Origin: Mycobacterium sp.
Lineage (GTDB): Bacteria > Actinomycetota > Actinomycetes > Mycobacteriales > Mycobacteriaceae
Length of the DNA: 34,300 nt
Direction: 5' to 3'
NCBI GenBank assembly: GCA_003987775.1
Contig: RXJD01000098.1
Location: 1 to 34,300, forward strand
The number at the start of each line of letters is the position of its first letter. Within the stretch, counting starts at the first letter, position 1. This document shows positions 7,888 through 16,011 of this stretch, in pieces. Under the pieces are notes generated by a model, which saw only the letters and a program-made list of their open reading frames with translations, was not told where the DNA came from and made no database searches. Both the position numbers and the translations under genes were made by a program.

Positions 7888-8760
7888 TCAGTCCTGCCGG
7901 GGCGCCAGCAGTCGTTCGGCCGCGGCGTAGGGATCGCCGTGTCCGTCGACGACCGATTCGGCGAGCAGATCCAGGTCGGTGCGGGTCCGTAGCCGGGTTT
8001 GCGCCAGCGACAGGATCTGCGCCCGGGCGCGGGCCAGCCGCCGGGTGCGGTTGTCGGAGCGGTGATGGGCGTCGATGGCGGCGACCAGATCCTCCAGCCC
8101 CTCACCGCGGGCCGCGATGAGGCTGACGATCGGCGCGCTGGTTTCGGCCCGCAGATCGCGCACGGTCTGCTGGGCACCGTCGCGGTCGGCCTTGTTCACC
8201 GCCACGATGTCGGCGACTTCCAGCAGACCCGCCTTGGCGGCCTGCACCGCGTCGCCGGCTCCGGGGTTGAGGATCACGACGGTGGGGTCGGCGACGGCGG
8301 CGATCTCGATCTCCGACTGGCCCACTCCGACGGTCTCCAGCAGGACGACGTCGTAGCCGATGGATCCGAGCAACCTGATCGCCGCGGGGACGGCAGCGGC
8401 GAGGCCGCCGAGATGTCCCCGGCTGGCCACCGAGCGGATCAGCACGTCGGAGTCGTTGATGTGCGCGGTCATTCGGATACGGTCGCCCAGCAGCGCGCCG
8501 CCGCTGAACGGCGAGGACGGATCCACGGCCAGGACGGCGACCCGTTGATCCTGCTTGCGGTAGGCGCCGACGAGGGCGCCGACCGTGGTCGATTTACCTG
8601 CGCCCGGGGGGCCGGTGATTCCGATTACCCGCACGGGCGCGGCCGGGCCGAGGGCGGTCAGCACCTCGTCCCGGCTCTCACTCTCGACGAGGCTGAGCAG
8701 TCGCCCGGCGGCGCGCGGAGAACCGTTGCGCGCCTTGGTGATCAGGTCGGTGACGTCCAG
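7888..8760 (-). CDS. meaB: MeaB/ArgK-type GTPase, chaperone of B12-dependent mutases
   Basis: MeaB proteins use GTP hydrolysis to load and protect the cobalamin of acyl-CoA mutases. The G1 loop is GPPGAGKST, followed by VLAVDPSSPFSGGALLGDRIRM, SVASRGHLGG, ETVGVGQSE and the NKAD base-recognition motif, all typical. The first standard start is GTG at 8664, but the frame continues upstream with TDLITKARNGSPRAAGRLLSLVE, the conserved N-terminal helices of the family. That part is open only back to a TGA at 8773-8775 and has no ATG, GTG or TTG, so the start must be CTG at 8760 or another unusual codon, or the true start was lost. It is a shorter paralogue type than Rv1496. Its likely partner is the mutase encoded by 18282-20285. 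Confidence 0.85.
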   Translation of the reverse strand: MDVTDLITKARNGSPRAAGRLLSLVESESRDEVLTALGPAAPVRVIGITGPPGAGKSTTVGALVGAYRKQDQRVAVLAVDPSSPFSGGALLGDRIRMTAHINDSDVLIRSVASRGHLGGLAAAVPAAIRLLGSIGYDVVLLETVGVGQSEIEIAAVADPTVVILNPGAGDAVQAAKAGLLEVADIVAVNKADRDGAQQTVRDLRAETSAPIVSLIAARGEGLEDLVAAIDAHHRSDNRTRRLARARAQILSLAQTRLRTRTDLDLLAESVVDGHGDPYAAAERLLAPRQD

Positions 8761-8793
8761 GGTTGGGTCCGTTCAGCGGGGCGGGTTGGTAAC

Positions 8794-8808
8794 GAGAACC
8801 CCATTCTC
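8794..8808. promoter_or_regulatory. Putative operator, GAGAA-N5-TTCTC
   Basis: GAGAACCCCATTCTC forms two 5-bp arms around five bases. It lies between meaB and the divergent hydrolase gene. The same 15-bp layout occurs at 15276-15290 in the fadD/ferredoxin intergenic region. A TetR-type repressor site is the natural reading. Confidence 0.45.
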
Positions 8809-8827
8809 GCACTTTCTCGCCTCTACC

Positions 8828-8889
8828 CGCGAGCAGACACAAAATCGCATATTTGCGAACGACAACGTGCGATTTTGTGTCTGCTCGCG
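8828..8889. repeat. Perfect 22-bp inverted repeat with 18-base loop
   Basis: The left arm 8828-8849 begins CGCGAGCAGACACAAAATCG and the right arm 8868-8889 is its exact reverse complement. It stands in the divergent promoter region, directly before the hydrolase gene. I recall closely similar GCGAGCAGAC...AAAATCGC palindromes as scattered intergenic elements in mycobacterial genomes, but could not verify this here. It can form a long hairpin or cruciform. Confidence 0.85.
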
Positions 8890-8893
8890 CGGC

Positions 8894-8899
8894 CATAAT
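8894..8899 (+). promoter_or_regulatory. Putative -10 element of leaderless hydrolase transcript
   Basis: CATAAT lies six bases before the GTG at 8906, the spacing of a leaderless mycobacterial transcript. No Shine-Dalgarno site is present. The region where a -35 box would be falls inside the right arm of the inverted repeat. Confidence 0.45.
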
Positions 8900-8905
8900 G
8901 GCACC

Positions 8906-9760
8906 GTGGACACGATCGAGGTTCCTGGCGGCCGGGTGTGGTTCAAGCGGGTGGGGGCCGGTGCTGGCCTGCCTCTACTGGTGGTGCACGGCGGCCCCGG
9001 CCTGCCGCACTACTACCTCAGCTCACTGGAGCGCCTCGCCGACCAACGGGAAGTGATCTTCTGGGATCAGCTCGGCTGCGGAAACTCCGAGCACCCCGCC
9101 AACCCCGACCTGTGGACCATGGAACGCTCGGTCGCCGAGCTGGACGCCGTCGTTCGGGCCTTGGGGCTGAACGCTTTTCACCTCTTCGGAAACTCGTGGG
9201 GCGGCATGCTGGCACAGCAGTATGTGCTGGACGTCCCCTCCGGTGCCGTCAGTCTCACCATTTCCAACAGCGCAGCGTCCATTCCCGTCTTCGCCGAGAA
9301 CGTGATCCGGCTGAAGTCCCAGTTGGATCCCGCCACCCAAAATGCGATCGACCGCCACGAAGCCGCCGGCACCACCGATTCCACGGAATACCAGGCCGCG
9401 ATCACCACCTGGAACGAAACCTACCTGTGCCGGACGCTGCCCTGGCCGGACGACCTCTACCGGGCCTTCGCGAACATGGGTGCCGAGATCTTCCAAACGA
9501 TGTTCGGGCCCAGCGACTTTCACATCGTCGGCACCATTCGGGACTGGGACGTGGTCGACCGGTTGGGTGAGATCGCCATCCCGACTCTGTTACTGGCGGG
9601 CAGGTACGACGAGTGCTCACCGGAGCACATGAAGGAAATGCACGAGCGCATCCCCGGTTCCCGTTTCGAGTTCTTCGAGCACACCGCCCACCTGCCGTTC
9701 GTGGAGGAGCCTGAGCGTTTCGATGCGGTAGTGCGTGCCTTCCTGGGGCAGCACGACTGA
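8906..9760 (+). CDS. Alpha/beta hydrolase, proline iminopeptidase-like
   Basis: A 284-residue alpha/beta hydrolase of the S33 proline iminopeptidase group, which releases N-terminal residues from small peptides or acts on related amides and esters. It shows the HGGPG oxyanion-hole motif, FWDQLGCGNSE, the nucleophile in GNSWGG, the acid in AGRYDECSP and the catalytic His in EHTAHLPF. The frame is open far upstream, but GTG at 8906 gives the normal family N-terminus (VDTIEVPGGRVWFKR) and fits the promoter. The upstream extension would translate the inverted repeat and is rejected. It is divergent from meaB. Substrate is not predictable. Confidence 0.88.
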   Translation: MDTIEVPGGRVWFKRVGAGAGLPLLVVHGGPGLPHYYLSSLERLADQREVIFWDQLGCGNSEHPANPDLWTMERSVAELDAVVRALGLNAFHLFGNSWGGMLAQQYVLDVPSGAVSLTISNSAASIPVFAENVIRLKSQLDPATQNAIDRHEAAGTTDSTEYQAAITTWNETYLCRTLPWPDDLYRAFANMGAEIFQTMFGPSDFHIVGTIRDWDVVDRLGEIAIPTLLLAGRYDECSPEHMKEMHERIPGSRFEFFEHTAHLPFVEEPERFDAVVRAFLGQHD

Positions 9761-9851
9761 GCTTGATCGCCAGCGAATGCGGGTACCCGCGAGCTGTGGT
9801 TGGCTACAAACGATGAAGTTTCGGCGCGATCGTACAAAGGGGGGCGCGTTG

Positions 9852-10655
9852 ATGAAGCGTGAGGTCGGGGCCAGCCTGCGGGTCACCGTCACCGATCCCA
9901 CGGCCCTCGAGTTTCAGATCGCGGTCGCCGCGCTGCCAGGTCTGCAGATCAACGAGTCGCTGCGGGTGAATCTGGACGGCAAACCGGTTTCGCTGCGCGA
10001 GATCCCCGGCGAACATGGCACCCGTATCCACACCGCCGACGTCGGGACGGGTGATCTGCAGGTCGACTACGAGGCCACGGTGGTCGGGCGCGCCGACCCG
10101 ATCGCGGTGCGGGACCTCGACGTCTCCACCTACCTGCGGCCCAGCCGCTACGCCGAGGCGGACAAGTTCTTCGGCTTCGCGGCCACCGAGTTCGGTCAGT
10201 ACACCAACTCGGTGACACTGCTGGAGAAGGTGTCCTCCTGGGTGGGCACCCGGCTGAAATACGTTCCGGGGTCTAGTGATCCGATCGACGGTGCGACGGA
10301 CACCCTGCTGGCGGGCGCCGGGGTGTGCCGGGACTACGCACATCTGGTGGTCGCACTGCTGCGTGCGGTGAACGTGCCCGCCCGGCTGGTTGCGGTCTAC
10401 GCACCCGGATGCGACCCGATGGACTTTCACGCGGTGGCCGAAGCGTTGATCGACGGGCAGTGGCAGGTGGTGGACGCGACGTGCCTGGCGCCGCGCCAGA
10501 CGATGCTGCGGATCGCCACCGGACGCGACGCCGCCGACACCGCGTTTCTCGACAACCACGGGGGCGCAATCGAATTGACCGAATCGGTGATCACCGCGGT
10601 CACCACCGACCCGTTGCCGCGGGATTCGGTGGAAGAACTCGTGGCGCTGGGCTGA
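9852..10655 (+). CDS. Transglutaminase-like (cysteine peptidase-fold) protein
   Basis: A 267-residue cytosolic protein with a beta-rich N-terminal domain and a transglutaminase-like core. The catalytic triad is C159 in GVCRDYAHL, H193 in FHAVAEA and D208 in WQVVDAT. The ATG at 9852 has the purine run AAAGGGGGG just upstream. It starts about 90 bases after the hydrolase gene on the same strand and may be co-transcribed. Bacterial members of this family are mostly peptidases or amidases rather than cross-linking enzymes. The substrate is unknown. Confidence 0.88.
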   Translation: MKREVGASLRVTVTDPTALEFQIAVAALPGLQINESLRVNLDGKPVSLREIPGEHGTRIHTADVGTGDLQVDYEATVVGRADPIAVRDLDVSTYLRPSRYAEADKFFGFAATEFGQYTNSVTLLEKVSSWVGTRLKYVPGSSDPIDGATDTLLAGAGVCRDYAHLVVALLRAVNVPARLVAVYAPGCDPMDFHAVAEALIDGQWQVVDATCLAPRQTMLRIATGRDAADTAFLDNHGGAIELTESVITAVTTDPLPRDSVEELVALG

Positions 10656-10798
10656 GGAATTACCCCCGGAGAACGGGCTTGTCGCCCCCGGGGCCGCGGG
10701 TCACGGCCGACACAGTGACAGTCGCCATAGTTTGATTGTTCGGACGTTGCCACGGGGTAACCGAATCAGGACCGCGTGCCAACGAAAGGAGCGCAATC

Positions 10799-11035
10799 AT
10801 GGCCGACAGTGGACCTGTGGCAGGCATCAAGGGCGTCATTGAGGACGTTATCGGTAAGGCGAAGGAAATCGTCGGAATCATCATCAGCAACGACGGTCTT
10901 CGCAACGAAGGCCGCGCCCAGCAGGACAAGGCGAAGGCGCAGCGCGACGTGGCGAAGAAAGAGGCCCAGGCTGAGTCGGCCCGGGTGGCCGCCAGCGCGG
11001 CCGAGGCCCGTCAAAAGGCCCAGTCCTCCAAGTAG
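10799..11035 (+). CDS. CsbD-like small stress protein
   Basis: A 78-residue hydrophilic helical protein. Its N-terminal half (GVIEDVIGKAKEIVG...LRNEGRAQQDKAKAQ) follows the CsbD pattern and its second half is a charged Ala/Lys/Glu coil. Mycobacterial relatives are annotated as CsbD-family or microaggregate-binding proteins and are stress-induced. The start has GAAAGGAG upstream at good spacing. It is an isolated single gene followed by a strong hairpin. Exact role is unknown. Confidence 0.8.
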   Translation: MADSGPVAGIKGVIEDVIGKAKEIVGIIISNDGLRNEGRAQQDKAKAQRDVAKKEAQAESARVAASAAEARQKAQSSK

Positions 11036-11042
11036 CACCCTG

Positions 11043-11079
11043 AGCGTGGGGTCACGTGCCGTGCATGTGGCCCCACGCT
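11043..11079. terminator. Bidirectional terminator hairpin
   Basis: AGCGTGGGGTCAC (11043-11055) pairs with GTGGCCCCACGCT (11067-11079), 13 base pairs with one G-T wobble and an 11-base loop. It sits in the short gap between the ends of the convergent CsbD-like and enoyl-CoA hydratase genes. It lacks a strong T run, as is common for mycobacterial intrinsic terminators. Confidence 0.7.
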
Positions 11080-11088
11080 TGTGCGTTG

Positions 11089-11856
11089 TCAGCCCTTGCC
11101 GGCGTTGAGCTTGCTGACGATCGCGCGGAAGTCCTCGGTGACGAACGACTGGTGCTCGGCCGACAGGGCATAGTCCAGGCTGGCGAGCACGGCGCGCTCC
11201 AAGTGGATGTTCAGCACCCGCTTGGTGCTCTCCACCGCCTGCTGGGGCAACTCCATGATCTTCTTGGCGCACTCCACCGCCGCGGCGAATGGATCGTCGG
11301 CCACGTGGTTGGCCAACCCGAGTTCGACCGCCCGCTGAGCACGAATCCTGGTGCCCGTCAACGCATATTCCTTCGCCAGCAGCAAGCTGATGTGCAGCGG
11401 CCAGGTCAGGGGTCCGCCGTCAGCGGCCACCAACCCCACCTGCACGTGCGGGTCGGCGAGAAACGCGTCCGGTGCGATGTAGACGATGTCGCTCAGCGCG
11501 ACCAGACTGCAACCCAGCCCCACGGCCGGGCCGTTGACAGCCGCAATCACCGGGATCCGGCACCGGGCCATGCCCAGCACGATCTCCCGCCCGTCGCGGA
11601 TGGTCTTGGCGCGCAGGTCGGCGTCTTCGGCGAGTTCGGCCAGATACGCGAAATCCCCACCGGCCGAGAAGGCCTTGCCGCGACCGGTGATGACCGCGGC
11701 CCGCGCCGACGCGTCGTCGGTCAGCCGCTGCCACAATCGCGCCAGCCCGACGTGCAGACTGTCGTTGACGGCGTTCAGGTCATCCGGCCGGTTGAGGGTG
11801 ATGATCCGCAGCGCCCCCTCGGCGCGAACGTCGATTTCGCTTGGCATGTCGTACAT
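11089..11856 (-). CDS. Enoyl-CoA hydratase/isomerase family protein
   Basis: A 255-residue crotonase-fold enzyme of acyl-CoA degradation. The oxyanion-hole segments are present (FSAGGDFAYL and NGPAVGLGCSLVALSD). At the position of the first catalytic Glu of classic hydratases the sequence reads FLADPHVQVGLVAADGG, with no Glu, so it may be an isomerase, hydrolase or other crotonase rather than a true hydratase. Its ATG follows the stop of the upstream acyl-CoA dehydrogenase after one base, so it is the last gene of the four-gene operon fadD-fadE-fadE-hydratase read from 15231 to 11089. Confidence 0.9.
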   Translation of the reverse strand: MYDMPSEIDVRAEGALRIITLNRPDDLNAVNDSLHVGLARLWQRLTDDASARAAVITGRGKAFSAGGDFAYLAELAEDADLRAKTIRDGREIVLGMARCRIPVIAAVNGPAVGLGCSLVALSDIVYIAPDAFLADPHVQVGLVAADGGPLTWPLHISLLLAKEYALTGTRIRAQRAVELGLANHVADDPFAAAVECAKKIMELPQQAVESTKRVLNIHLERAVLASLDYALSAEHQSFVTEDFRAIVSKLNAGKG

Positions 11857-11857
11857 G

Positions 11858-12958
11858 TCAGACTCCCAATCCCAGGATCCGCGAGGCGATGATGTTCTTC
11901 TGTATCTGCGATGTCCCGCCCATCACGCTCTGTGCGCGGCTGTACAGGTAGGCGTTGAACAGTGCGGCGTCACGGGTGCCGCCCACGGCCAGCGCGGCGT
12001 GCCCGACGGACTGTTCGACCCACGTCATCAGCAGTTTGTCCAACGAGCCTTCCGGCCCATGCGACACACCGTCGAGTTGCTCGGACAGCCGGCGCCGCAC
12101 GTGGTGCGTCAGCATCTCGGCCTGCACCGCCGCCCAGGCCACTTCCTCTTTGACGGAGTCGTCCGGGTCCTCGTTGCTGCGGGTCACCAACTCCGCGACC
12201 AGTTTGTTGTAGCGGGCCGCGTAACCGAGGGTGGACGGTTCCCGTTCGTGGCCAACAACCGTCATCGCGACGGCCCACCCGTCTCCGGGGGCACCGACCA
12301 TGCGATCTGCCGGTACCGTGGCGCCGTCGAAGAACACCTGGCCGAACTCGTTGGTGACGCCGTTGATCATCTGCAGCGGACACTGTTGCACGCCAGGCTG
12401 TTTCATCGAAAGCACGAAAGCGGACAGACCGCGGTGCCGCTTGGCATCGGGATCGGTGCGGGCCAGCAGTAGGCACCAGTCGGCGACGTCGGAGTAACTG
12501 GTCCAGATCTTGTGCCCGTGGATCACGTAATCGTCGCCGGCGCGGGTCGCGGTGGTGGTCAGCGACGCCAGGTCCGAACCGGCACCCGGCTCGCTGAACC
12601 CCTGACACCAGCGCTCGGAACCGTTGATGATGCCGGGCAGAAACCGCTGCCGCAGCGCATCGCTGCCGTGGTGGCCGATCCCCATCACCAGATACCCGAC
12701 GCTGGGGCGCGGCGGGGCGCCCGCCCGCGCGATTTCCTCGTCGACGATGACGTCGTAGACCGGCGGCAGCTCGAAACCCCCGTAATCACGGGGCCAGGAC
12801 AGTCCGAAGAAGCCCTCTTCGTAGAGCGCGCGGTGCCAATCCGCCTGACGGGCCCAGTATTCGTCCCCGGAGCCGCCGAACTCCTTGGCGTGCAACGCAA
12901 GCCACGCGCGCAGCCGCTGCCGGAATTCCGCCTCCTGAGGTGAGTCACGAAAGTCCAC
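11858..12958 (-). CDS. fadE: Acyl-CoA dehydrogenase, large subunit type
   Basis: A 366-residue flavin-dependent acyl-CoA dehydrogenase. It has the FAD-binding segment GFSEPGAGSDLASL, the IHGHKIWTSYSDVADW block and the C-terminal LYSRAQSVMGGTSQIQKNIIASRILGL. It starts at GTG 12958 and overlaps the stop of the upstream FadE gene by 14 bases. Mycobacterial FadE proteins encoded as such adjacent pairs (for example the ChsE pairs of steroid side-chain degradation) form alpha2beta2 heterotetramers with one FAD site per pair. This one keeps the FAD-side motifs, so a heterodimeric partner role with the next gene is inferred. Confidence 0.92.
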   Translation of the reverse strand: MDFRDSPQEAEFRQRLRAWLALHAKEFGGSGDEYWARQADWHRALYEEGFFGLSWPRDYGGFELPPVYDVIVDEEIARAGAPPRPSVGYLVMGIGHHGSDALRQRFLPGIINGSERWCQGFSEPGAGSDLASLTTTATRAGDDYVIHGHKIWTSYSDVADWCLLLARTDPDAKRHRGLSAFVLSMKQPGVQQCPLQMINGVTNEFGQVFFDGATVPADRMVGAPGDGWAVAMTVVGHEREPSTLGYAARYNKLVAELVTRSNEDPDDSVKEEVAWAAVQAEMLTHHVRRRLSEQLDGVSHGPEGSLDKLLMTWVEQSVGHAALAVGGTRDAALFNAYLYSRAQSVMGGTSQIQKNIIASRILGLGV

Positions 12959-13850
12959 GGCCGACCTCCTTCAGGGTGACCGGCCACAGCTCGGTCGATG
13001 TCAGTGCGCGGCGCAGGTATAGGTGCGCCAGGCATTCCCAGGTGTTGCCGATGCCACCGTGTACCTGGATCGACGTCTCGCACACGGTGCGGGTAGCGCG
13101 TGCACAGTAGACCTTCGCCACCCGGGCGGCCTGGATAGCCGCGGCCGGGTCCAATTCGTCCACTGCCCAGGCGGCATGGCGCAACACGCTCACCGAACCC
13201 TCGATCAGCGCGAGGCTTTCCGCCAGCAGGTGGGCAATCGCCTGGTAGGACCCGATCGGTTTGCCGTACTGCTCGCGGATTTTCGCGTAGTCGCAGGCGA
13301 CGGCCTGCGCGCCGCGGGCCGCACCGACCAGGTCTGCCGCCGTGCCCACCAACGCGAGAGCAAACCAGCGGTCGGCAACTTCGGCGGACACCTCACCCAA
13401 TTCCTCTGCGTCACCAGCGATTCCCGCGCACGCCCGGGTCAGGTCGGCTCCGCCGCCGGCGCCGTCGAGCTGCGTCGCGAACACCGTCGTGTCCGAGAGC
13501 AGCAATGCGCGCCGGTAGCCGCGGGTGTCGAAAGCGACGCCGCCAACCGCCACCGTCGCGGCACTGGCTGTGGAACCGAGATGGCGGGCCAGGTCGTCGG
13601 CCAGTACCGGTCCGAGGAAGGGAGCGTCGACCAGTCGCCGGCCGAATTCCTCTGCCACCAGCGCCACTTCGACCCCGGAGGCGCCGTCCGACCGCAACGA
13701 GCGCCAGCCCGTCTGGTCAATCTGCTTGTCCAGGCGCGCAATCCGGCCCTGGTCGGACAGCTCCTGCACGGCTGCCGGGCCGAGGTCGTCGGCCATCTTG
13801 GCCGCGGCATCACGCAATTGCTGTTGTTCAGCAGTCAGACGTACATCCAT
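12945..13850 (-). CDS. fadE: Acyl-CoA dehydrogenase, partner subunit
   Basis: A 301-residue acyl-CoA dehydrogenase homologue, shorter than its neighbour. The N-terminal helical domain (LTAEQQQLRDAAAK) and C-terminal helical domain (YAKIREQYGKPIGSYQAIAHLLAE, VHGGIGNTWECLAHLYLRRA) are clear, while the middle beta domain is shortened and lacks the typical flavin-contact motif. This is the pattern of the second subunit in mycobacterial heteromeric FadE pairs. ATG 13850 has AAGGAG immediately upstream. The gene overlaps the end of the ligase gene by 23 bases and its neighbour by 14, showing translational coupling. Confidence 0.9.
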   Translation of the reverse strand: MDVRLTAEQQQLRDAAAKMADDLGPAAVQELSDQGRIARLDKQIDQTGWRSLRSDGASGVEVALVAEEFGRRLVDAPFLGPVLADDLARHLGSTASAATVAVGGVAFDTRGYRRALLLSDTTVFATQLDGAGGGADLTRACAGIAGDAEELGEVSAEVADRWFALALVGTAADLVGAARGAQAVACDYAKIREQYGKPIGSYQAIAHLLAESLALIEGSVSVLRHAAWAVDELDPAAAIQAARVAKVYCARATRTVCETSIQVHGGIGNTWECLAHLYLRRALTSTELWPVTLKEVGRGLS

Positions 13851-15231
13851 AGCTCTCCTTGAGCACTCTGCGCAGCACCTTGCCCGAGGGCAGGCGGGGA
13901 ATCTCGGTCACGAACACCACCCGGCTCAGACGCTTGTACGTCGCGAGTTTCGCATCGACCCGGGCGATGAGTTCCTCGGCATCGACCGGAATGTGGGTGG
14001 CGATGGCAGCGACGACGGCCTCGCCGTTGGCTCCGTCCGGCACGCCGAAAACCGCGCAGTCCTTCACCGCCGGATGGCCATGCAGCACGGTTTCGATCTC
14101 GGCCGGCGCGACCTGGAAGCCCCGCACCTTGATCATCTCTTTGAGGCGATCGGTGATTCGCAACCAGCCGTCGGCGTCCAGCCATCCGACGTCCCCCGTG
14201 CGATACCAGCCGTCGTCGCAAACGTCGGCGGTGCTCGCCGCGGGCAGGTATCCCGCCATCAGCGAGTCAGCGCGCGCCTGGATCTCGCCGACGTGGCCGG
14301 GACCCTGCGGTTCCCCGGTGTCCATCGAGACCACCCGCAACTGGACGCCGGGCACCGCGCGGCCCACCGAATCCAGCCGCGCCCCGGTCAACGGATTGCA
14401 GGCGATCACCGGCAGTTCGGTGGTGCCGTAGGCCGGCACCCAACCGACACCCGTGCGGCGGGTCACCGTCTCGGCGATGCTGTCGGTCACCGGCGTCGCC
14501 CCCCACATGATGTACCGCAGCGACGACAGGTCGTAGGACTCGAGGTCCGGGTGCGAGGCCAGCGCCAACGCGATAGGCGCCACAGCCATTTCGACTGTGA
14601 TCCGGTCGGTTTCGATATGCCGAAGCATCCGGTCGATATTGAAACGCGGGTGCAGCCTGACACGAGCGCCGGTGCGCAGCGCGGTGAGGATGTTGAGCAG
14701 GCCGAGGATGTGCGACGGCGGAGTGGTGACCTGCAGGCGGTCCCGCTCGGTCAAACCCAGGGCGTCGCGCCACTGCCGCACTGCCGCGTTCAGCGAGGCG
14801 TGTGTATGCCGTACTGCCTTCGGCAGTCCGGTGGTGCCGGAGCTGAAGACCAGCACCGCGTCGGCCTGCGATGGCACCGGAGCGCCGACGGGTTCGGCGG
14901 GCGCAAGGGGTTCGTCCAGATGCAGCATCGGCATCAGGCCGGCCAGCACCGGATGGTCACCGAGCGCGTCGACCGGCCCGGTCAAGGCGAGTGCATGCTC
15001 GACCTCGTCGCGTTTCCAAGCCGGACTGATCAGCACGGCTGCCGCGCCGACGCGCCAGATCGCGTGCACTGCGGCGATGAATTCCGGCCGGTTGGAGGCC
15101 ATGAGCGCGACCCGCTGCCCGGCGTCGACTCCACGCTTCCGTAAGGTCGCGGCCAGGCTGTTGGTCAACGCATCGAGTTCAGGCAGGCACACGTGCCGAT
15201 CCTCGAACACGAGCGCCGCCGGTTCGGTCAC
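13828..15231 (-). CDS. fadD: Acyl-CoA synthetase / AMP-dependent ligase
   Basis: A 467-residue adenylate-forming enzyme that would activate an organic acid to its CoA ester. Motifs in order: the P-loop FSSGTTGLPKAV, the YGTTELPV adenine-binding motif, GDVGWLDADGWL, DRLKEMIKVRGFQVAP hinge region and the C-terminal catalytic Lys in LPSGKVLRR. It is rather short at the N-terminus compared with long-chain FadDs. GTG 15231 has GGAGGG eight bases upstream. It is first in the operon with the two FadEs and the hydratase, so it probably feeds them. The acid it activates is unknown. Confidence 0.92.
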   Translation of the reverse strand: MTEPAALVFEDRHVCLPELDALTNSLAATLRKRGVDAGQRVALMASNRPEFIAAVHAIWRVGAAAVLISPAWKRDEVEHALALTGPVDALGDHPVLAGLMPMLHLDEPLAPAEPVGAPVPSQADAVLVFSSGTTGLPKAVRHTHASLNAAVRQWRDALGLTERDRLQVTTPPSHILGLLNILTALRTGARVRLHPRFNIDRMLRHIETDRITVEMAVAPIALALASHPDLESYDLSSLRYIMWGATPVTDSIAETVTRRTGVGWVPAYGTTELPVIACNPLTGARLDSVGRAVPGVQLRVVSMDTGEPQGPGHVGEIQARADSLMAGYLPAASTADVCDDGWYRTGDVGWLDADGWLRITDRLKEMIKVRGFQVAPAEIETVLHGHPAVKDCAVFGVPDGANGEAVVAAIATHIPVDAEELIARVDAKLATYKRLSRVVFVTEIPRLPSGKVLRRVLKESYGCTSDC

Positions 15232-15275
15232 GTCTCGATCCCTCCGGCGGTCTTGAGAAGGTCCTATCGTCTAGT

Positions 15276-15290
15276 GAGAATAGTATTCTC
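15276..15290. promoter_or_regulatory. Putative operator, GAGAATA-G-TATTCTC palindrome
   Basis: GAGAATAGTATTCTC is a perfect 7-1-7 palindrome in the divergent promoter region between fadD (-) and the ferredoxin gene (+). It shares the GAGAA-N5-TTCTC layout with 8794-8808. A TetR-type acyl-CoA-responsive repressor is a likely reader. The site lies about 45 bases from each start codon, so it can control both directions. Confidence 0.6.
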
Positions 15291-15324
15291 TATAGTGAAG
15301 AATACAAGTACGGGGAAGGTGCGC

Positions 15325-15606
15325 ATGACGGAGGCCGCCGTGGTGACGATTCACCTCGACCGCAGGAAAGTGTCGGTGCCGCTGGTTCCCGGTGAGACTT
15401 TGCTGGAAACGGCGCGACGGGCCGGGCTCGACCCCCCGTTCAACTGCGAGGCCGGCAACTGCGGCACCTGTATGGCCAGGCTCACGGAGGGCACCGCGAC
15501 CATGCGCGTCAACGACGCCCTGGACGACGACGAGGTGGCCGACGGCTACATTCTGACGTGCCAGGGCATTCCGGACACGACGCGGATCACCGTTCATTAC
15601 GAGTAG
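15325..15606 (+). CDS. Plant-type [2Fe-2S] ferredoxin
   Basis: A 93-residue ferredoxin. The cluster ligands are in CEAGNCGTCMA with the fourth Cys in ILTCQG, the spacing of plant/putidaredoxin-like domains found alone or as oxygenase reductase tails. It would carry electrons to an oxygenase or dehydrogenase. ATG 15325 has GGGGAAGG upstream. It is divergent from fadD and followed after 18 bases by the small Dabb/EthD-like gene. No partner oxygenase or reductase is encoded in the window. Confidence 0.9.
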   Translation: MTEAAVVTIHLDRRKVSVPLVPGETLLETARRAGLDPPFNCEAGNCGTCMARLTEGTATMRVNDALDDDEVADGYILTCQGIPDTTRITVHYE

Positions 15607-15624
15607 CCACGAGAGGCGACGACC

Positions 15625-15939
15625 ATGGCCAAAGGCATCATCTACGTCGAGACGTATCCGAGTTCGCCGGACCGCGAACAGGAGTTCAACACCTGGTACG
15701 ACGAGGTCCACCTTCCCGAACTGGTCGCTCTAGACGGGATCGTGTCGGCACGCCGGCTGCGACCGGTCAATGGCGAAGGGCCCTATGTCGCCCTTTACGA
15801 GATCGAGGGTGACGATCTGCAGGCAGTCCTGCAGGGCATGGGCGGGGCCAAGCTGACCATGTCCAGTGCGCTGCAACTGGATCCGCCGCCGATTCCGCGA
15901 CTGCTCGAGGTGATCGCCGAGCACGAAGCCGACGCCTAA
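15625..15939 (+). CDS. Small EthD/Dabb-like ferredoxin-fold protein
   Basis: A 104-residue protein with the pattern of dimeric alpha/beta-barrel proteins: IIYVETYPSSP...EFNTWYDEVHLPELVALDGIVSARRL, then a second beta-alpha half. The WYDEVHLPEL segment is typical of this group. Members are small enzymes or accessory proteins next to degradation genes. It lies directly after the ferredoxin gene and is probably co-transcribed. Its specific role is not predictable. Confidence 0.75.
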   Translation: MAKGIIYVETYPSSPDREQEFNTWYDEVHLPELVALDGIVSARRLRPVNGEGPYVALYEIEGDDLQAVLQGMGGAKLTMSSALQLDPPPIPRLLEVIAEHEADA

Positions 15940-16011
15940 CCGGCCGGCGGGCTCATTCCAGCAGCCGCTGCCGCATGGCCTCGGCCACTGCCGCGCGAGC
16001 AGTCGCGTCAG

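Noticed and set aside
7999-8898. 299-codon plus-strand frame opposite meaB
   Set aside because: Low-complexity Gly/Asp/Arg translation typical of antisense to a coding gene; also runs through the inverted repeat.
8585-8905. Upstream extension of the hydrolase gene
   Set aside because: It would translate antisense meaB and the inverted repeat; the GTG at 8906 fits family length and the promoter.
13525-15144. 539-codon plus-strand frame opposite fadD and fadE
   Set aside because: Antisense shadow; fadD and fadE motifs are complete on the minus strand.
15276-15290. KstR (cholesterol regulon) site
   Set aside because: KstR sites keep AAC-nn-GTT spacing; this palindrome has different core and spacing.
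15325-15939. Idea that ferredoxin plus EthD-like protein form an Eth-type ether-degradation system
   Set aside because: No cytochrome P450 or ferredoxin reductase gene is present, and the Dabb-like assignment is only structural.
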